Source: Cellulomonas humilata
GTDB lineage: Bacteria > Actinomycetota > Actinomycetes > Actinomycetales > Cellulomonadaceae
NCBI RefSeq assembly: GCF_030814415.1
Contig: NZ_JAUSVB010000002.1
Span: 372,001 to 436,000 of the forward strand
Direction: 5' to 3'
DNA: 64,000 bases
The notes below the pieces were generated by a model, which was not told the origin of the DNA, ran no database searches, and saw only the letters and a program-made list of their open reading frames with translations. The position numbers were made by a program, and so were the translations under genes. This document shows positions 18,336-30,574 of this stretch, one piece after another (position 1 is the first letter of the stretch; every line of letters starts with the position of its first letter).

Positions 18336-19477
18336 GCGGTGGTCTCTGCCGCGCGAGCGAGCTCGACGTCCAGTCCTTCGCGGCGCATCCGTACGTCGAT
18401 GTAGAGCAGGGCGACCACGGAGGACACGAAGGTGGTGGACAGTGTGGACGCGATGATCGTGGCGATCCCGATGACGACGACCGAGCCGAACGACGTCGCG
18501 GTGGGGTCCCGCAGGACGAGCTGTGCGATGAGGGTCGCGGGGAACACGATGATCTGCGCGATGATCCCGGCCAGGATCGTGGTGAGCAGGTAGATCCCGA
18601 ACAGGCGCCAGAACGTCCGGCGGGTGAGCCGCCACGCCCGGGTGATCGTCGGCCAGAACTTCTTGCCCTCGAGCATCAGCGCGGGCGGCACCAGCAGCGT
18701 CCGGGTGGTGAACCAGACGGCGGCGACGACGAACGCCAGCGAACCCCCGAGGCCGACCAGCACGGCGAGCGCGACCTGGTCGTTGACCGCGAGCAGGGTG
18801 ACACCCGCGACCAGGACCGAGATCACCGCCAGGATCGCGATCCCGCTGAGGAACGTGAAGCCGACGACGAGCCAGACGCGCCAGGAGCGCAGCACCTCAC
18901 CGACCGTCGCCACCTGGCCCAGGACGGACCGGCTGACGGACACGATGAGCAGGCCCGTGAGGATGGTCGTCGCGATCGAGGTGACGGGTGCCGCGATGAG
19001 CAGCCCGATCGAGGAGCCCACCTGCTCGGCGAAGCCCATCTGCCCGGACGGGTCCAGGTCGACCGAGAGCTCCGTGAGCTGCGGCGCGAGGATCCCCTTC
19101 ACGTACCACTGGATGACGGACTGGAGGATGACGGCGAGCGTCACCACCAGGGCGGCGAGCCCGAACATGACGCGCGGGTTGGCGCGTACGGCGCGGAAGG
19201 CACCGTCGTAGATCTCGCCCATCCCCAGGGGTCGCAGCGGGATGATCCCCGGCTGGAGCGCCTGCGGGCGCCAGGACAGCCCGGGGGGCGGCGGCGCGGT
19301 GGGTCCCCACGACCCGTACCCGCCGGGCGGCTGCTGTCCCCAGCCCGACGGCGGCGGCGGCGGGGGCGGTGCGGCGGGCGGGCCGGGCTGCGGCACGGTC
19401 TCCGGCGGCGGTGCGGCCGGGCCGGCGGGCGCCGCCCAGGAGGGCGGTCGCGGCGCGTCGTCGTGCGGGCTCGTCAT
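18332..19477 (-). CDS. Multi-pass membrane protein with glycerophosphodiester phosphodiesterase membrane-domain similarity
   Basis: This 381-residue protein has a Pro/Gly-rich cytosolic N-terminus of about 75 residues (runs of PPPP, GWGQQPPGGYG), then RPLGMGEIYDGAFRAVRANPRVMFG and six or so membrane helices. The FWPTITRAWRLTRRTFWRLFGIYLL stretch is typical of the GPDPase_memb family. No phosphodiesterase catalytic domain is present. It is the first gene of the MoxR operon, starting at ATG 19477 with GAGGAG about 9 nt upstream, and overlaps the DUF4129 start by 4 nt. Confidence 0.8.
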   Translation of the reverse strand: MTSPHDDAPRPPSWAAPAGPAAPPPETVPQPGPPAAPPPPPPPSGWGQQPPGGYGSWGPTAPPPPGLSWRPQALQPGIIPLRPLGMGEIYDGAFRAVRANPRVMFGLAALVVTLAVILQSVIQWYVKGILAPQLTELSVDLDPSGQMGFAEQVGSSIGLLIAAPVTSIATTILTGLLIVSVSRSVLGQVATVGEVLRSWRVWLVVGFTFLSGIAILAVISVLVAGVTLLAVNDQVALAVLVGLGGSLAFVVAAVWFTTRTLLVPPALMLEGKKFWPTITRAWRLTRRTFWRLFGIYLLTTILAGIIAQIIVFPATLIAQLVLRDPTATSFGSVVVIGIATIIASTLSTTFVSSVVALLYIDVRMRREGLDVELARAAETTA

Positions 19478-19665
19478 GCGAGCGCGGCTCCTCGGCTGTC
19501 GTGGTGCAGGCGGTCGGGGGCACCGTCGTCGGGCCCCCCACGGAGGAATCATCGTGCCACGGCGACCAGGTCCCGGGATGCGCGACCGGGTGATCTGTCG
19601 CCGTCTGGACACGTCGTAGCGCCAGGTGGCCCAGGTGCGGGCCCTTGCGGTGCGAGAATGCCGCC

Positions 19666-20349
19666 ATGAAGGGACGCGTGCTGGTGGTCGACGACGACAC
19701 CGCGCTGGCCGAGATGATCGGCATCGTGCTGCGGTCGGAGGGTTTCGACCCGGTGTTCTGCGAGGACGGTGACGAGGCGATCGGGGTGTTCCGAGCCACG
19801 CAGCCGGACCTCGTCCTGCTCGACCTCATGCTGCCCGGCAAGGACGGCAACGAGGTCTGCCGGCAGATCCGCGCCGAGTCGGGCGTGCCCATCGTCATGC
19901 TCACGGCCAAGAGCGACACGGTCGACGTGGTGCTCGGGCTGGAGTCGGGGGCGGACGACTACATCTCGAAGCCGTTCAAGCCCAAGGAGCTCGTGGCGCG
20001 CGTGCGTGCCCGCCTGCGCCGCAGCGACGAGCCGGCACCCGAGCACCTCACGATCGGCGACGTGACGATCGACGTGCCCGGCCACCGGGTCGCGCGCGCC
20101 GGCCGGCCCGTGTCGCTCACACCGCTCGAGTTCGACCTCCTGGTGGCGCTCGCGCGCAAGCCGTGGCAGGTGTTCACGCGCGAGGTGCTGCTGGAGAAGG
20201 TGTGGGGGTACCGGCACGCTGCCGACACCCGTCTGGTGAACGTGCACGTGCAACGTCTGCGCTCGAAGATCGAGAACGATCCCGAGCAGCCCGAGATCGT
20301 CGTCACCGTCCGCGGCGTCGGCTACAAGGCGGGCGTGGCCTCGACGTGA
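19666..20349 (+). CDS. mtrA: DNA-binding response regulator MtrA
   Basis: This OmpR-family response regulator of 227 residues pairs with MtrB. Its receiver domain has the acidic pocket Asp9-Asp11, the phospho-acceptor Asp53 in LLDLMLP and the KPF lysine near residue 102. The winged-helix effector domain shows GRPVSLTPLEFDLLVAL and VWGYRHAADTRLVNVHVQRLR. In mycobacteria MtrA controls cell division, dnaA and wall hydrolases. The ATG at 19666 gives the canonical MKGRVLVVDDD start; mtrB follows 19 nt later. Confidence 0.96.
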   Translation: MKGRVLVVDDDTALAEMIGIVLRSEGFDPVFCEDGDEAIGVFRATQPDLVLLDLMLPGKDGNEVCRQIRAESGVPIVMLTAKSDTVDVVLGLESGADDYISKPFKPKELVARVRARLRRSDEPAPEHLTIGDVTIDVPGHRVARAGRPVSLTPLEFDLLVALARKPWQVFTREVLLEKVWGYRHAADTRLVNVHVQRLRSKIENDPEQPEIVVTVRGVGYKAGVAST

Positions 20350-20368
20350 GCTCGTCAGGAGCTGCCCC

Positions 20369-22084
20369 ATGGTGCGGGTGAGCGGCGCCTGGCGGCTGGT
20401 CCGGGCACGGTCGCGACGCCGGGCTCGCTCGTGGACCCGGGCCTGGCGCTCGTCGCTGCAGATCCGGGTCATCACCTCGACGATGGCGATCGGCCTCGTC
20501 GCGCTCACGCTCGTCGGCGCCTACGTGAGCGGCCGGATGGCCGACGGCCTGTTCAACGCCCGGCTCGATCAGGTGCTCCAGGAGAGCGCCCGGTCGACGC
20601 TGCAGGCGCAGAAGACGTTCGACTCCTCGACCGCGACCACCGGCACCGACGTGCAGCGGCTCAAGGGTGACGTCGCGGAGGCCCAGCGCACGGGCGGGTC
20701 CGACCGCCGCGAGGTGTTCCTGCTGCGTGCGCCCGGCCAGCAGGGCGGCGACATGTTCATCCCCGGTGCGGCGTCGGACCAGGCCCTGGTCCCGCTCGTC
20801 AGCCGCGAGCTGCGCCTGGCGACGGCGGGCGGCGGGCAGCACTGGCAGTCCGTGGCGATCCCCCGGGAGACCGGCGGGGTGTCGCCCGGCGTGATGGTGG
20901 GCCAGGACGTGACGGTCCCGGTCGACGGGACGTACCAGCTCTTCTTCCTGTACAGCATGCAGTCCGAGCAGGACCGGCTCGACTTCCTGCAGCGCACGCT
21001 CGGGCTCGCGGCGGTCGCCCTGGTGGTGCTGCTGGGGAGCATGACCTGGCTGGTGACCCGGCAGACGGTCCGACCCGTGCGTCGCGCGGCGGAGGTCGCC
21101 GAGCGGCTGGCGGACGGTCACCTGTCCGAGCGGATGCCCGAGAAGGGCGAGGACGAGATGGCCACGCTGGCCCGATCGTTCAACGAGATGGCCGACAGCC
21201 TCCAGGACCAGATCCACCGCATGGAGGAGCTGTCGACGTTGCAGCGCCGGTTCGTCTCGGACGTGTCGCACGAGCTGCGGACCCCGCTGACGACCATCCG
21301 GATGGCCGGCGAGGTCATCCACGCCTCGCGGGAGGACTTCGACCCCGCCGCGAAGCGTTCGGCGGAGCTCCTGCAGACCCAGCTCGACCGGTTCGAGGAC
21401 CTGCTGGCGGACCTGCTCGAGATCAGCCGGTTCGACGCGGGTGCCGCGGTGCTCGACGCCGAGGGCCGCGACGTGCGCGACGTCGTGATCCAGGCCGTCG
21501 ACCACGCGTCCCCGCTGGCCGAGCGGCGCAGTGCGTGGCTGCACGTCGTGGTGCCCGAGGAGCGCTGCGTCGCGGACATCGACCCCCGCCGCGTCGAGCG
21601 GATCCTGCGCAACCTCCTGGTCAACGCCGTCGAGCACGCGGAGGGCAGCACGGTGGAGGTGACGGTCGGCGCGGACGCGCACGCCGTCGCCGTCACCGTC
21701 CGGGACCGAGGGGTCGGGATGACGCCCGGCGAGGCCGCGCACGTGTTTGACCGGTTCTGGCGCGCCGACCCCGCGCGTGCCCGCACGACGGGCGGTACCG
21801 GCCTCGGGCTGGCGATCTCGCTCGAGGACGCCCACCTGCACGGCGGCTGGCTCGAGGCATGGGGGCGGCCGGGTCGGGGCGCGAGCTTCCGCCTCACGCT
21901 CCCGCGCCGTGCGGGGATCCGGCTGAGCACGTCGCCCCTGCCTCTGCAGCCGGACGAGTCGCCGATCACCGGTGCGCTGCGGATCGTCGCCCGTCCGCAC
22001 AACGACCCGGCCGCCCTGCCCGACATGGGCTCCGACGACCTCGACCAGGCGCTGTCCGACGACGACAGGCAGGAGGTCCGATGA
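20369..22084 (+). CDS. mtrB: Sensor histidine kinase MtrB
   Basis: This 571-residue membrane sensor kinase has a first membrane helix at about 33-55 (SLQIRVITSTMAIGLVALTLV), an extracytoplasmic sensor of about 150 residues, a second helix near LGLAAVALVVLLGSM and a HAMP linker. The HisKA domain carries the phospho-acceptor His301 in SHELRTPL. HATPase_c follows with N box NLLVNAVEHAE and G boxes DRGVGM and GGTGLGL. It phosphorylates MtrA and is modulated by LpqB. Start ATG 20369 has AGGAG 8 nt upstream; the stop overlaps the lpqB ATG. Confidence 0.95.
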   Translation: MVRVSGAWRLVRARSRRRARSWTRAWRSSLQIRVITSTMAIGLVALTLVGAYVSGRMADGLFNARLDQVLQESARSTLQAQKTFDSSTATTGTDVQRLKGDVAEAQRTGGSDRREVFLLRAPGQQGGDMFIPGAASDQALVPLVSRELRLATAGGGQHWQSVAIPRETGGVSPGVMVGQDVTVPVDGTYQLFFLYSMQSEQDRLDFLQRTLGLAAVALVVLLGSMTWLVTRQTVRPVRRAAEVAERLADGHLSERMPEKGEDEMATLARSFNEMADSLQDQIHRMEELSTLQRRFVSDVSHELRTPLTTIRMAGEVIHASREDFDPAAKRSAELLQTQLDRFEDLLADLLEISRFDAGAAVLDAEGRDVRDVVIQAVDHASPLAERRSAWLHVVVPEERCVADIDPRRVERILRNLLVNAVEHAEGSTVEVTVGADAHAVAVTVRDRGVGMTPGEAAHVFDRFWRADPARARTTGGTGLGLAISLEDAHLHGGWLEAWGRPGRGASFRLTLPRRAGIRLSTSPLPLQPDESPITGALRIVARPHNDPAALPDMGSDDLDQALSDDDRQEVR

Positions 22085-23736
22085 TCGCGCGCCGGCTCCG
22101 CGGCACCGTCGTCGCCCTCGGCACGGCCGTCGTCCTCGCGGCCTGCACGGCCATCCCGACGTCCGGACCGGTCCAGCAAGGCGATGCCGAGGTCACCGAA
22201 CCGTCGGAGATCGACGTGCTCGCCGAGGGGCCGCAGCCGGGGGACACGCCGACCGAGATCGTGGACGGCTTCCTCGCCGCCGGGGCCGCGGGATTCACCG
22301 ACAACTTCTCGACCGCCCGGGAGTACCTGGCGGGCGAGGCCAAGGCGACCTGGGACCCGTCTGCCGGCGTGCTCGTCTCGGGACCGGTCGAGCCCGCGCC
22401 CACCACGACCGAGACCGAGGTCACGATCGACGTCCCCGTCGTCGCCCGCGTGGGCGAGGAGGGGGTGTACGCCGAGGCCCCGCCGGACGGGCGCGAGTCG
22501 GTCACGTTCGGGATGGTCCGCAACGACGCCGACGAGTGGCGGATCGCCGAGACGCCGCCCGGCCTGATCCTCCAGCAGGAGGACTTCGCCCGCCTCTATC
22601 GATCGGCGTCGCTGTACTTCCTCTCCCCGGACCAGCAGTTCCTGGTCCCGGACGAGCGCTGGTTCCCGACGAAGAACCTCAGCACGTCCATCGTCCTCGG
22701 GCTGCTCGCCGGGCCGTCGACCTGGTTGCAGGACGCGGTCGTGACGGCCGTGCCCGACGGCGTCGAGCTCAACCCGGAGGCCGTGCCCGTCGACGCCGAG
22801 GGTGTGGCAGAGGTCCGGTTGGAGCCCGCGCTCGCGGTGACCCGCGCCGACCGTGACCTGCTCCTCGCCCAGATCGACGCGAGCCTGAAGCCCGTGCCGG
22901 GCATCAGCACGGTGCAGGTGTTCGCCCGCGACGTGCCGCTCGAGGGTTCGGCGAACCTCGAGAGCGGCTCGGGTCCGCCGGGCAACCTCGAGTTCCTGCA
23001 GGACGACCGCCTCGTCGCGCTCGTCGACGGCGAGATCAAGCCGGTGCCCGGCCTGGACACCCTCGACGCCGTCGATCCGCGCAGCCCGGCCCGCAACGAG
23101 GACGGCTCGGTGCGCGTCATGCTGTCCGGCGCAGGCACGCTCACCACGGTGCCGACGACCGAGGTCGGCCCGCAGGAGCTGTTCAGCGGCTCGAGCCTGG
23201 TGGCCCCCTCGGTCGACCGGTTCGACTGGGCCTGGACGGCCCAGCCGTCCACCGGGCTCGTCGCGGCGCGGGTCGGTGCACCGCCCGTGCAGGTCGCCGC
23301 CGACTGGCTCGAGGGCCGGGCGGTGCGGGCGGTCCGGGTGGCGCGCGACGGGGTCCGGATCGCGGTCGTCTCCGCGGGCGCCGACGGCGTCCAGGTCGAC
23401 GTCGCGGCGATCTCGCGCGACGAGTCGGGTGCCCCGCAGCAGCTGGGGTCCCCGGTGCGTGCCGGGGCGTCGCTGGTGGACGCGTCGTCGGTGGTGTGGG
23501 CGGAAGAGTCGACGCTCGCGGTCGTCGGACGGTCCGTCGGCAACGCGGCCGTGCACCTGGTCCCGGTCGCCGGGCCGACCAGGGCGCTGCCCGAGGTCGC
23601 GAACCTGGCCGACCTCGCCGGGAGCACGGTCATCTACGTCACGACGACCGACGGCGAGCTGCGCAGGTTCGTCGGCTCCACGTGGGCGCAGATCATGGGC
23701 GTGACGGGTGCGTCGTACCCGTCCTTCCCGGGCTGA
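22081..23736 (+). CDS. lpqB: Lipoprotein LpqB, MtrAB accessory
   Basis: This 551-residue secreted lipoprotein has a basic n-region, a hydrophobic core and the lipobox VLAAC with the lipidated Cys22. A GerMN domain occupies the middle (LGLLAGPSTWLQDAVVTAVPDGV), followed by a C-terminal beta-propeller-like LpqB domain. LpqB interacts with the MtrB sensor and affects MtrA phosphorylation in mycobacteria. ATG 22081 sits in the mtrB stop (ATGA), so synthesis is coupled to the sensor. Confidence 0.93.
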   Translation: MIARRLRGTVVALGTAVVLAACTAIPTSGPVQQGDAEVTEPSEIDVLAEGPQPGDTPTEIVDGFLAAGAAGFTDNFSTAREYLAGEAKATWDPSAGVLVSGPVEPAPTTTETEVTIDVPVVARVGEEGVYAEAPPDGRESVTFGMVRNDADEWRIAETPPGLILQQEDFARLYRSASLYFLSPDQQFLVPDERWFPTKNLSTSIVLGLLAGPSTWLQDAVVTAVPDGVELNPEAVPVDAEGVAEVRLEPALAVTRADRDLLLAQIDASLKPVPGISTVQVFARDVPLEGSANLESGSGPPGNLEFLQDDRLVALVDGEIKPVPGLDTLDAVDPRSPARNEDGSVRVMLSGAGTLTTVPTTEVGPQELFSGSSLVAPSVDRFDWAWTAQPSTGLVAARVGAPPVQVAADWLEGRAVRAVRVARDGVRIAVVSAGADGVQVDVAAISRDESGAPQQLGSPVRAGASLVDASSVVWAEESTLAVVGRSVGNAAVHLVPVAGPTRALPEVANLADLAGSTVIYVTTTDGELRRFVGSTWAQIMGVTGASYPSFPG

Positions 23737-23808
23737 CGAGCCGTCCACAGCCCACCGTCGTCCCCACGCGACGGACGGGGTGGCGCCGTCGGCGCACATG
23801 CTGCGCCC

Positions 23809-24546
23809 ATGACGTTCCTGCGTGAGCTGCTCGGCCTGCTCGTGCCGGTCGAGTGCGCGGGCTGCGGGACCGACGACGTCGGTTGGTGCCCCTCGTGCGC
23901 CCGGCGCCTCGCGGGAGAGCTGTGGCGGTGCGAGGACCGTGCTCCCCGGCTCGACCGGCTGGACGGTCACGGACCGCTGCCGGTGTGGACGCTCGCCGAC
24001 TGCACCGGCCACGTCCGCCGGGCGGTCGTCGCCTGGAAGGACCGCGGTCGGCTGGACCTGACTCGTCCGTTCGCGGCGGCCCTCGCAGGCGCTGCCCGCG
24101 GGCTGCGCTCGGACGTGGGTGCCGGGCCGCTGCTGGTTGTGCCCTGCCCGTCGACGGCCGCGGCGCGCCGACGCCGCGGCGGCAACCTGGTGGACGCGCT
24201 CGCGGCGGGCGTCGCGGACGGTCTCCTGCACGGGGGAGTGCCCGCCGAGGCGGCGCCCGTGCTCGTCCGTACGCAGGGCCACGACCAGGTCGGGCTGGGT
24301 GCCCGGGAGCGCACACGCAACCTCGCCGGCCACGTCCGGGTGCCGACGCGGCACGCGGAGCGACTGGCGGACCGGAACGTCCTCGTCGTGGACGACGTGC
24401 TGACCACCGGCGCGACCGTCGCCGCGTGCCGCTCAGCGCTGGAGCGTGCCGGAGCCCGGGTCGTCGGCGCCGTCACGCTCGCGTCGACCCCCGGTCCGCA
24501 CGGCGCGCCGCGGCTGCCACCCCGTCCAGGAGGGTTCACAGGATGA
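23809..24546 (+). CDS. ComF-family phosphoribosyltransferase-like protein
   Basis: This 245-residue protein has an N-terminal zinc finger (CAGCG at residues 16-20 and CPSC at 27-30) and a C-terminal type I phosphoribosyltransferase fold with the PRPP loop VLVVDDVLTTGAT. ComF proteins are linked to DNA uptake in competent bacteria; in Actinobacteria the role is not established. It occupies the Rv3242c position between lpqB and the hibernation factor. The start is ATG 23809. Confidence 0.88.
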   Translation: MTFLRELLGLLVPVECAGCGTDDVGWCPSCARRLAGELWRCEDRAPRLDRLDGHGPLPVWTLADCTGHVRRAVVAWKDRGRLDLTRPFAAALAGAARGLRSDVGAGPLLVVPCPSTAAARRRRGGNLVDALAAGVADGLLHGGVPAEAAPVLVRTQGHDQVGLGARERTRNLAGHVRVPTRHAERLADRNVLVVDDVLTTGATVAACRSALERAGARVVGAVTLASTPGPHGAPRLPPRPGGFTG

Positions 24547-24674
24547 TCCCGGGCTCGGCGGCTGGTTCGCGGACGGGTGCGGGGTTAGCGTGGGGTCCTG
24601 AGCCGTTGGCACGCACGGTCCCGACCCCCACAGGGTCGACCGGGCCCGCCGCGGGAGGAGGTGACGCCGCCCGA

Positions 24675-24729
24675 CTGCCCCCAGGGGCAGCCCATCGCAC
24701 TGTCACCCTCGGGCGGGCATGACCCGCCC
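24675..24729 (+). promoter_or_regulatory. Two hairpins in the leader of the hibernation factor gene
   Basis: A CTGCCCC/GGGGCAG inverted repeat (24675-24690) and a 7-bp GGGCGGG/CCCGCCC stem with a 5-nt loop (24711-24729) precede the hpf start. The second ends 22 nt before the ATG and close to the AGGAGG. They could act as terminator, attenuator or operator. The rest of 24547-24751 shows no gene. Confidence 0.4.
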
Positions 24730-24751
24730 CTGACCCTCTCAGGAGGCTCAC

Positions 24752-25381
24752 ATGGAGATCGTGGTTGCCGGCCGGCACACCGAGGTGCTCCCGAAGTACC
24801 GGGCGCACGTCGAGCAGAAGCTCGCGAAAGTCGAGCAGCTGGCCCCCCGCGCCCAGCGCATCGATGTCGTCGTGTCGCACGAGACGAACCCCCGACAGGC
24901 AGGCAGCAGTGAGCGTGTCGAGCTCACCGTCGTCGACCGCGGGCCCGTGATCCGCGCCGAGGCGTGCGCGGACGACAGGTACGCGGCCCTGGACCTGGCT
25001 CTCGGGAAGCTCCTCGAGCGACTGCGGCGAACGCGTGACCGGCGCAAGGACCACCGCAACCACACTCCGATCGCGCCCGTCGACGTGCGCCCGCCCGAGC
25101 CGGAACCGGCAGCGCCCGCACCCGTCGACCCGGACGCCGCGGTCGAGACGACGCTCGGTGACTCGCCCGTCGTCATCCGCGAGAAGGTCCACCAGGCGCA
25201 GCCGATGACGGTGGACGACGCGCTCTACGAGATGGAGCTCGTCGGCCACGACTTCTTCCTGTTCATCGACGCCGAGACCGCCCAGCCGTCCGTCGCGTAC
25301 CGCAGGCGAGGGTGGAGCTACGGCGTGATCAAGCTCGACGCCGCGGTGACCGCAGCACCGCTGGCGACGGTCGGCGGCTGA
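24752..25381 (+). CDS. hpf: Long-form ribosome hibernation promoting factor
   Basis: This 209-residue HPF/RaiA protein binds the 30S decoding region and drives 100S dimer formation. The N-terminal S30AE domain (1-105) reads MEIVVAGRHTEVLPKYRAHVEQKLAKVEQL. A Pro/Glu linker leads to the C-terminal dimerisation domain (about 145-205), with VIREKVHQAQPMTVDDALYEMELVGHDFFLF. Length and C-terminal domain identify the long form. ATG 24752 follows a strong AGGAGG. It sits just before secA as in M. tuberculosis (Rv3241c), and its end carries a strong terminator. Confidence 0.94.
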   Translation: MEIVVAGRHTEVLPKYRAHVEQKLAKVEQLAPRAQRIDVVVSHETNPRQAGSSERVELTVVDRGPVIRAEACADDRYAALDLALGKLLERLRRTRDRRKDHRNHTPIAPVDVRPPEPEPAAPAPVDPDAAVETTLGDSPVVIREKVHQAQPMTVDDALYEMELVGHDFFLFIDAETAQPSVAYRRRGWSYGVIKLDAAVTAAPLATVGG

Positions 25382-25394
25382 CCGGCCTCGATCG

Positions 25395-25440
25395 ACGACG
25401 ACGCCCGGCCCGGTCGACCCGACCGGCCGGGCGTCGTCGT
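25395..25440 (+). terminator. Strong intrinsic terminator after hpf
   Basis: A 16-bp perfect stem (25395-25410 with 25425-25440) continues inside with a 5-bp GGTCG/CGACC stem and a 3-nt loop, so nearly the whole 46 nt pairs. There is no U tract, which is usual in high-GC Actinobacteria. Confidence 0.75.
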
Positions 25441-25467
25441 GTCGGTGGTGCACGACAGGATGTGCAC

Positions 25468-26733
25468 GTGACCGTCTCCGGTGCAGAACGTCTCTCGTTG
25501 TCGCAGGCCCGCCGCATCACGCTGCGTGCGCAGGGCCTCGACCGTCCTCGGCCGGTCCGTGCCGCGGAACCGACGATGCGACAGTTCCAGCAGGTGGTGG
25601 ACCGGCTCGGGGTGCTGCAGATCGACTCGGTCAACATCCTGGCCCGCGCCCATCTGCTGCCGGTGTTCTCCCGCGTGGGCGCCTACGACCCGACGCTCCT
25701 CGACCGTGCGTCCGGTGCGGCTCCGCGGCGGCTCGTCGAGACGTGGGCGCACATGGCGTCCTACGTGCCGCCGGAGACGTTCCGGCTGCTCGGCTGGCGG
25801 CAGCGCGCCTATCTGGAGCAGGCGTGGGGCGCGATCGCGGAGGTGCCCCTGAAGCACTCGCCGCTCGTCGAGGAGATCCGCGCCATCATCGCCGAGCGCG
25901 GCCCGGTCACCGCACGGCAGGTGCAGGAGGACTTCGAGGCCGACCACCCGACCACCCGCGGGGAGTGGGGGTGGAACTGGTCGGTGGCCAAGCGCGTGCT
26001 CGAGTTCCTCTTCTTCACCGGGGAGATCACGTCGGCCGGGCGCAACGGCGCGTTCGAGCGCCGCTACGACCTGACCAGCCGCGTGCTGCCGCCGGACGTG
26101 CTGGCGCTCCCGGAGCCCTCCGACGAGGACGCTGTGCGGGCGCTGACGGAGATCGGTGCGCGTGCCCACGGCATCGGCACGCTGCGCAGCATCGCCGACT
26201 ACTTCCGCATCAAGGAGACCCGGGTCGCGCCCGCGATCGCCGACCTCGTCGAGGAGGGGGTGCTGCAGGAGGTCGTGGTGGACGGGTGGAACCAGGGACC
26301 CGTGTGGCGGCACCGGGACGCCGACCTGCCCCGTCGTGCCACCGGTCGCGCCCTGCTCAACCCGTTCGACCCGCTGGTGTTCGAGCGCCGACGCCTGGAG
26401 GCGCTCTTCGGCCTGCGCTACCGCATCGAGATCTACACCCCCGAGCCCAAGCGGGTCTGGGGGTACTACGTCCTGCCGTTCCTGCTCGGGGAGTCGCTGC
26501 CCGCGCTGGTCGACCTCAAGGCCGACCGTCAGGCGGGGGTCCTGCGGGTGCTCGCCGCGCACCGGGCGACGGGTTCCTCGGTGCCGGACGCCGACGTGGT
26601 GGAGCCGCTGGCGGCCGAGCTGCGCGAGCTGGCCGGGTGGCTCGGCCTGGACGACATCGTGGTCGGTGGCCGGGACGGGCTGCTGCGCGGCGACCTCGCG
26701 CCGGACCTGGCATTGGCTGTCCGGTCGGCGTGA
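25468..26733 (+). CDS. AlkX/YcaQ-type winged-helix DNA glycosylase-family protein
   Basis: This 421-residue HTH_42 superfamily protein has the catalytic-type QxD motif (Gln51-Ile-Asp53 in GVLQIDSVNILARAH), the WAHMASYVPPETFRLLGWRQRAY segment and the conserved C-terminal FDPLVFERRRLEALFGLRYRIEIYTP and GYYVLPFLLGE stretches. Homologues such as E. coli YcaQ excise alkylated bases and unhook interstrand crosslinks. Among two GTG codons, 25468 is preferred because AGGA lies 7 nt upstream; 25462 is too close. Its stop overlaps the next GTG. Confidence 0.85.
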   Translation: MTVSGAERLSLSQARRITLRAQGLDRPRPVRAAEPTMRQFQQVVDRLGVLQIDSVNILARAHLLPVFSRVGAYDPTLLDRASGAAPRRLVETWAHMASYVPPETFRLLGWRQRAYLEQAWGAIAEVPLKHSPLVEEIRAIIAERGPVTARQVQEDFEADHPTTRGEWGWNWSVAKRVLEFLFFTGEITSAGRNGAFERRYDLTSRVLPPDVLALPEPSDEDAVRALTEIGARAHGIGTLRSIADYFRIKETRVAPAIADLVEEGVLQEVVVDGWNQGPVWRHRDADLPRRATGRALLNPFDPLVFERRRLEALFGLRYRIEIYTPEPKRVWGYYVLPFLLGESLPALVDLKADRQAGVLRVLAAHRATGSSVPDADVVEPLAAELRELAGWLGLDDIVVGGRDGLLRGDLAPDLALAVRSA

Positions 26734-27714
26734 CGCACGAGACGCGGCCCCGTGACTTCGCCCTCGTCGCGCTGGGCGGAGTCCTGTGGGGGACGGGTGG
26801 TCTGGCCGGCGCGGCGCTGGCCGACGCCGCCGGTCTGCCGCCGCTGACCGTCGCCGCCTACCGGCTGCTCGGCGGCGGGGGAGTGCTGCTGCTGGCGCTC
26901 GCGGCGGCCGGCGCGCTGCGTGGTCTGGCCCGGACACGCCCGGTGGTCGTGCTCGTGGTGGAGACCGCCGTGCTGGCCGCGGTCTACCAGGCCGCGTACT
27001 TCGCGGCGGTCCAGCGCGCGGGTGTGGCGGTCGCCACGCTGGTCGCCCTCGGGGCCGCCCCACTGCTCGTGGCCGTCGGCACAGCCGTGTCCGCGCGTCG
27101 GCTGCCGTCGCCGCGCACGCTCGTGGCGCTCGGCCTGGCGCTGGCCGGGCTGGTGCTCCTGGTGGGGCCGTCGGACGCCGCCGGTCCGGGGACCGCGGCA
27201 GGCGCCCTGCTCGCCCTCGTGGCGGCCGCGGCGTTCGCGACGATGACCGGGCTGAACCGCCGCAGCGTGCCCGGACTGGGTCCGTTGCCGCTCACGGCGA
27301 CGGCGTTCACGCTCGGCGGAATCCTGCTCCTGCCGGTCGCGGCGCTGGCGGGTCCAGGGCTCGCCGTCCCCTCCGACGCCGAGGGCTGGGTGCTCCTGGC
27401 CTACCTGGCCGTGGTGCCCACCGCGGCGGCCTACAGCGCCTACTTCACGGGCCTGCGGCACGTTCCGGCGACGACAGCCGCCCTGCTCGCCCTCCTCGAG
27501 CCGCTGACCGCGACCGTCGGCGCGGTCGTGCTCCGCGACGAGCGGCTCGGCCCCGCCGGCGTGGTCGGCGCCGTCCTGCTGGCTGCTGCGGTGGTCGTTC
27601 TTCGCCCACGCCGCGCGGGCTCGCCTACGATGGACGCGCCCGGCCGTGCGGCCGGTCACCTCAGCCGCTCCGACGCCGCGCGCGCCCGGAGCGCGAACAC
27701 GTCGGGAGTAGTGC

Positions 27715-30522
<2,808 letters not shown>

Positions 30523-30528
30523 CACGTC

Positions 30529-30562
30529 GGAAGCCCGCCCCCTGCACCGGGGGCGGGCTTCC
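30529..30562. terminator. Bidirectional intrinsic terminator between secA and the Rv3235-like gene
   Basis: A perfect 14-bp GC-rich stem (30529-30542 with 30549-30562) with a 6-nt loop starts 7 nt after the secA stop and ends 12 nt before the convergent gene's stop, so it can serve both. Confidence 0.8.
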
Positions 30563-30574
30563 GTGCGTCGGGGC

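Noticed and set aside
21118..24354. Long minus-strand open frame (about 1080 codons) across mtrB, lpqB and comF
   Set aside because: It opposes three recognisable genes and has the low-complexity composition of an antisense shadow.
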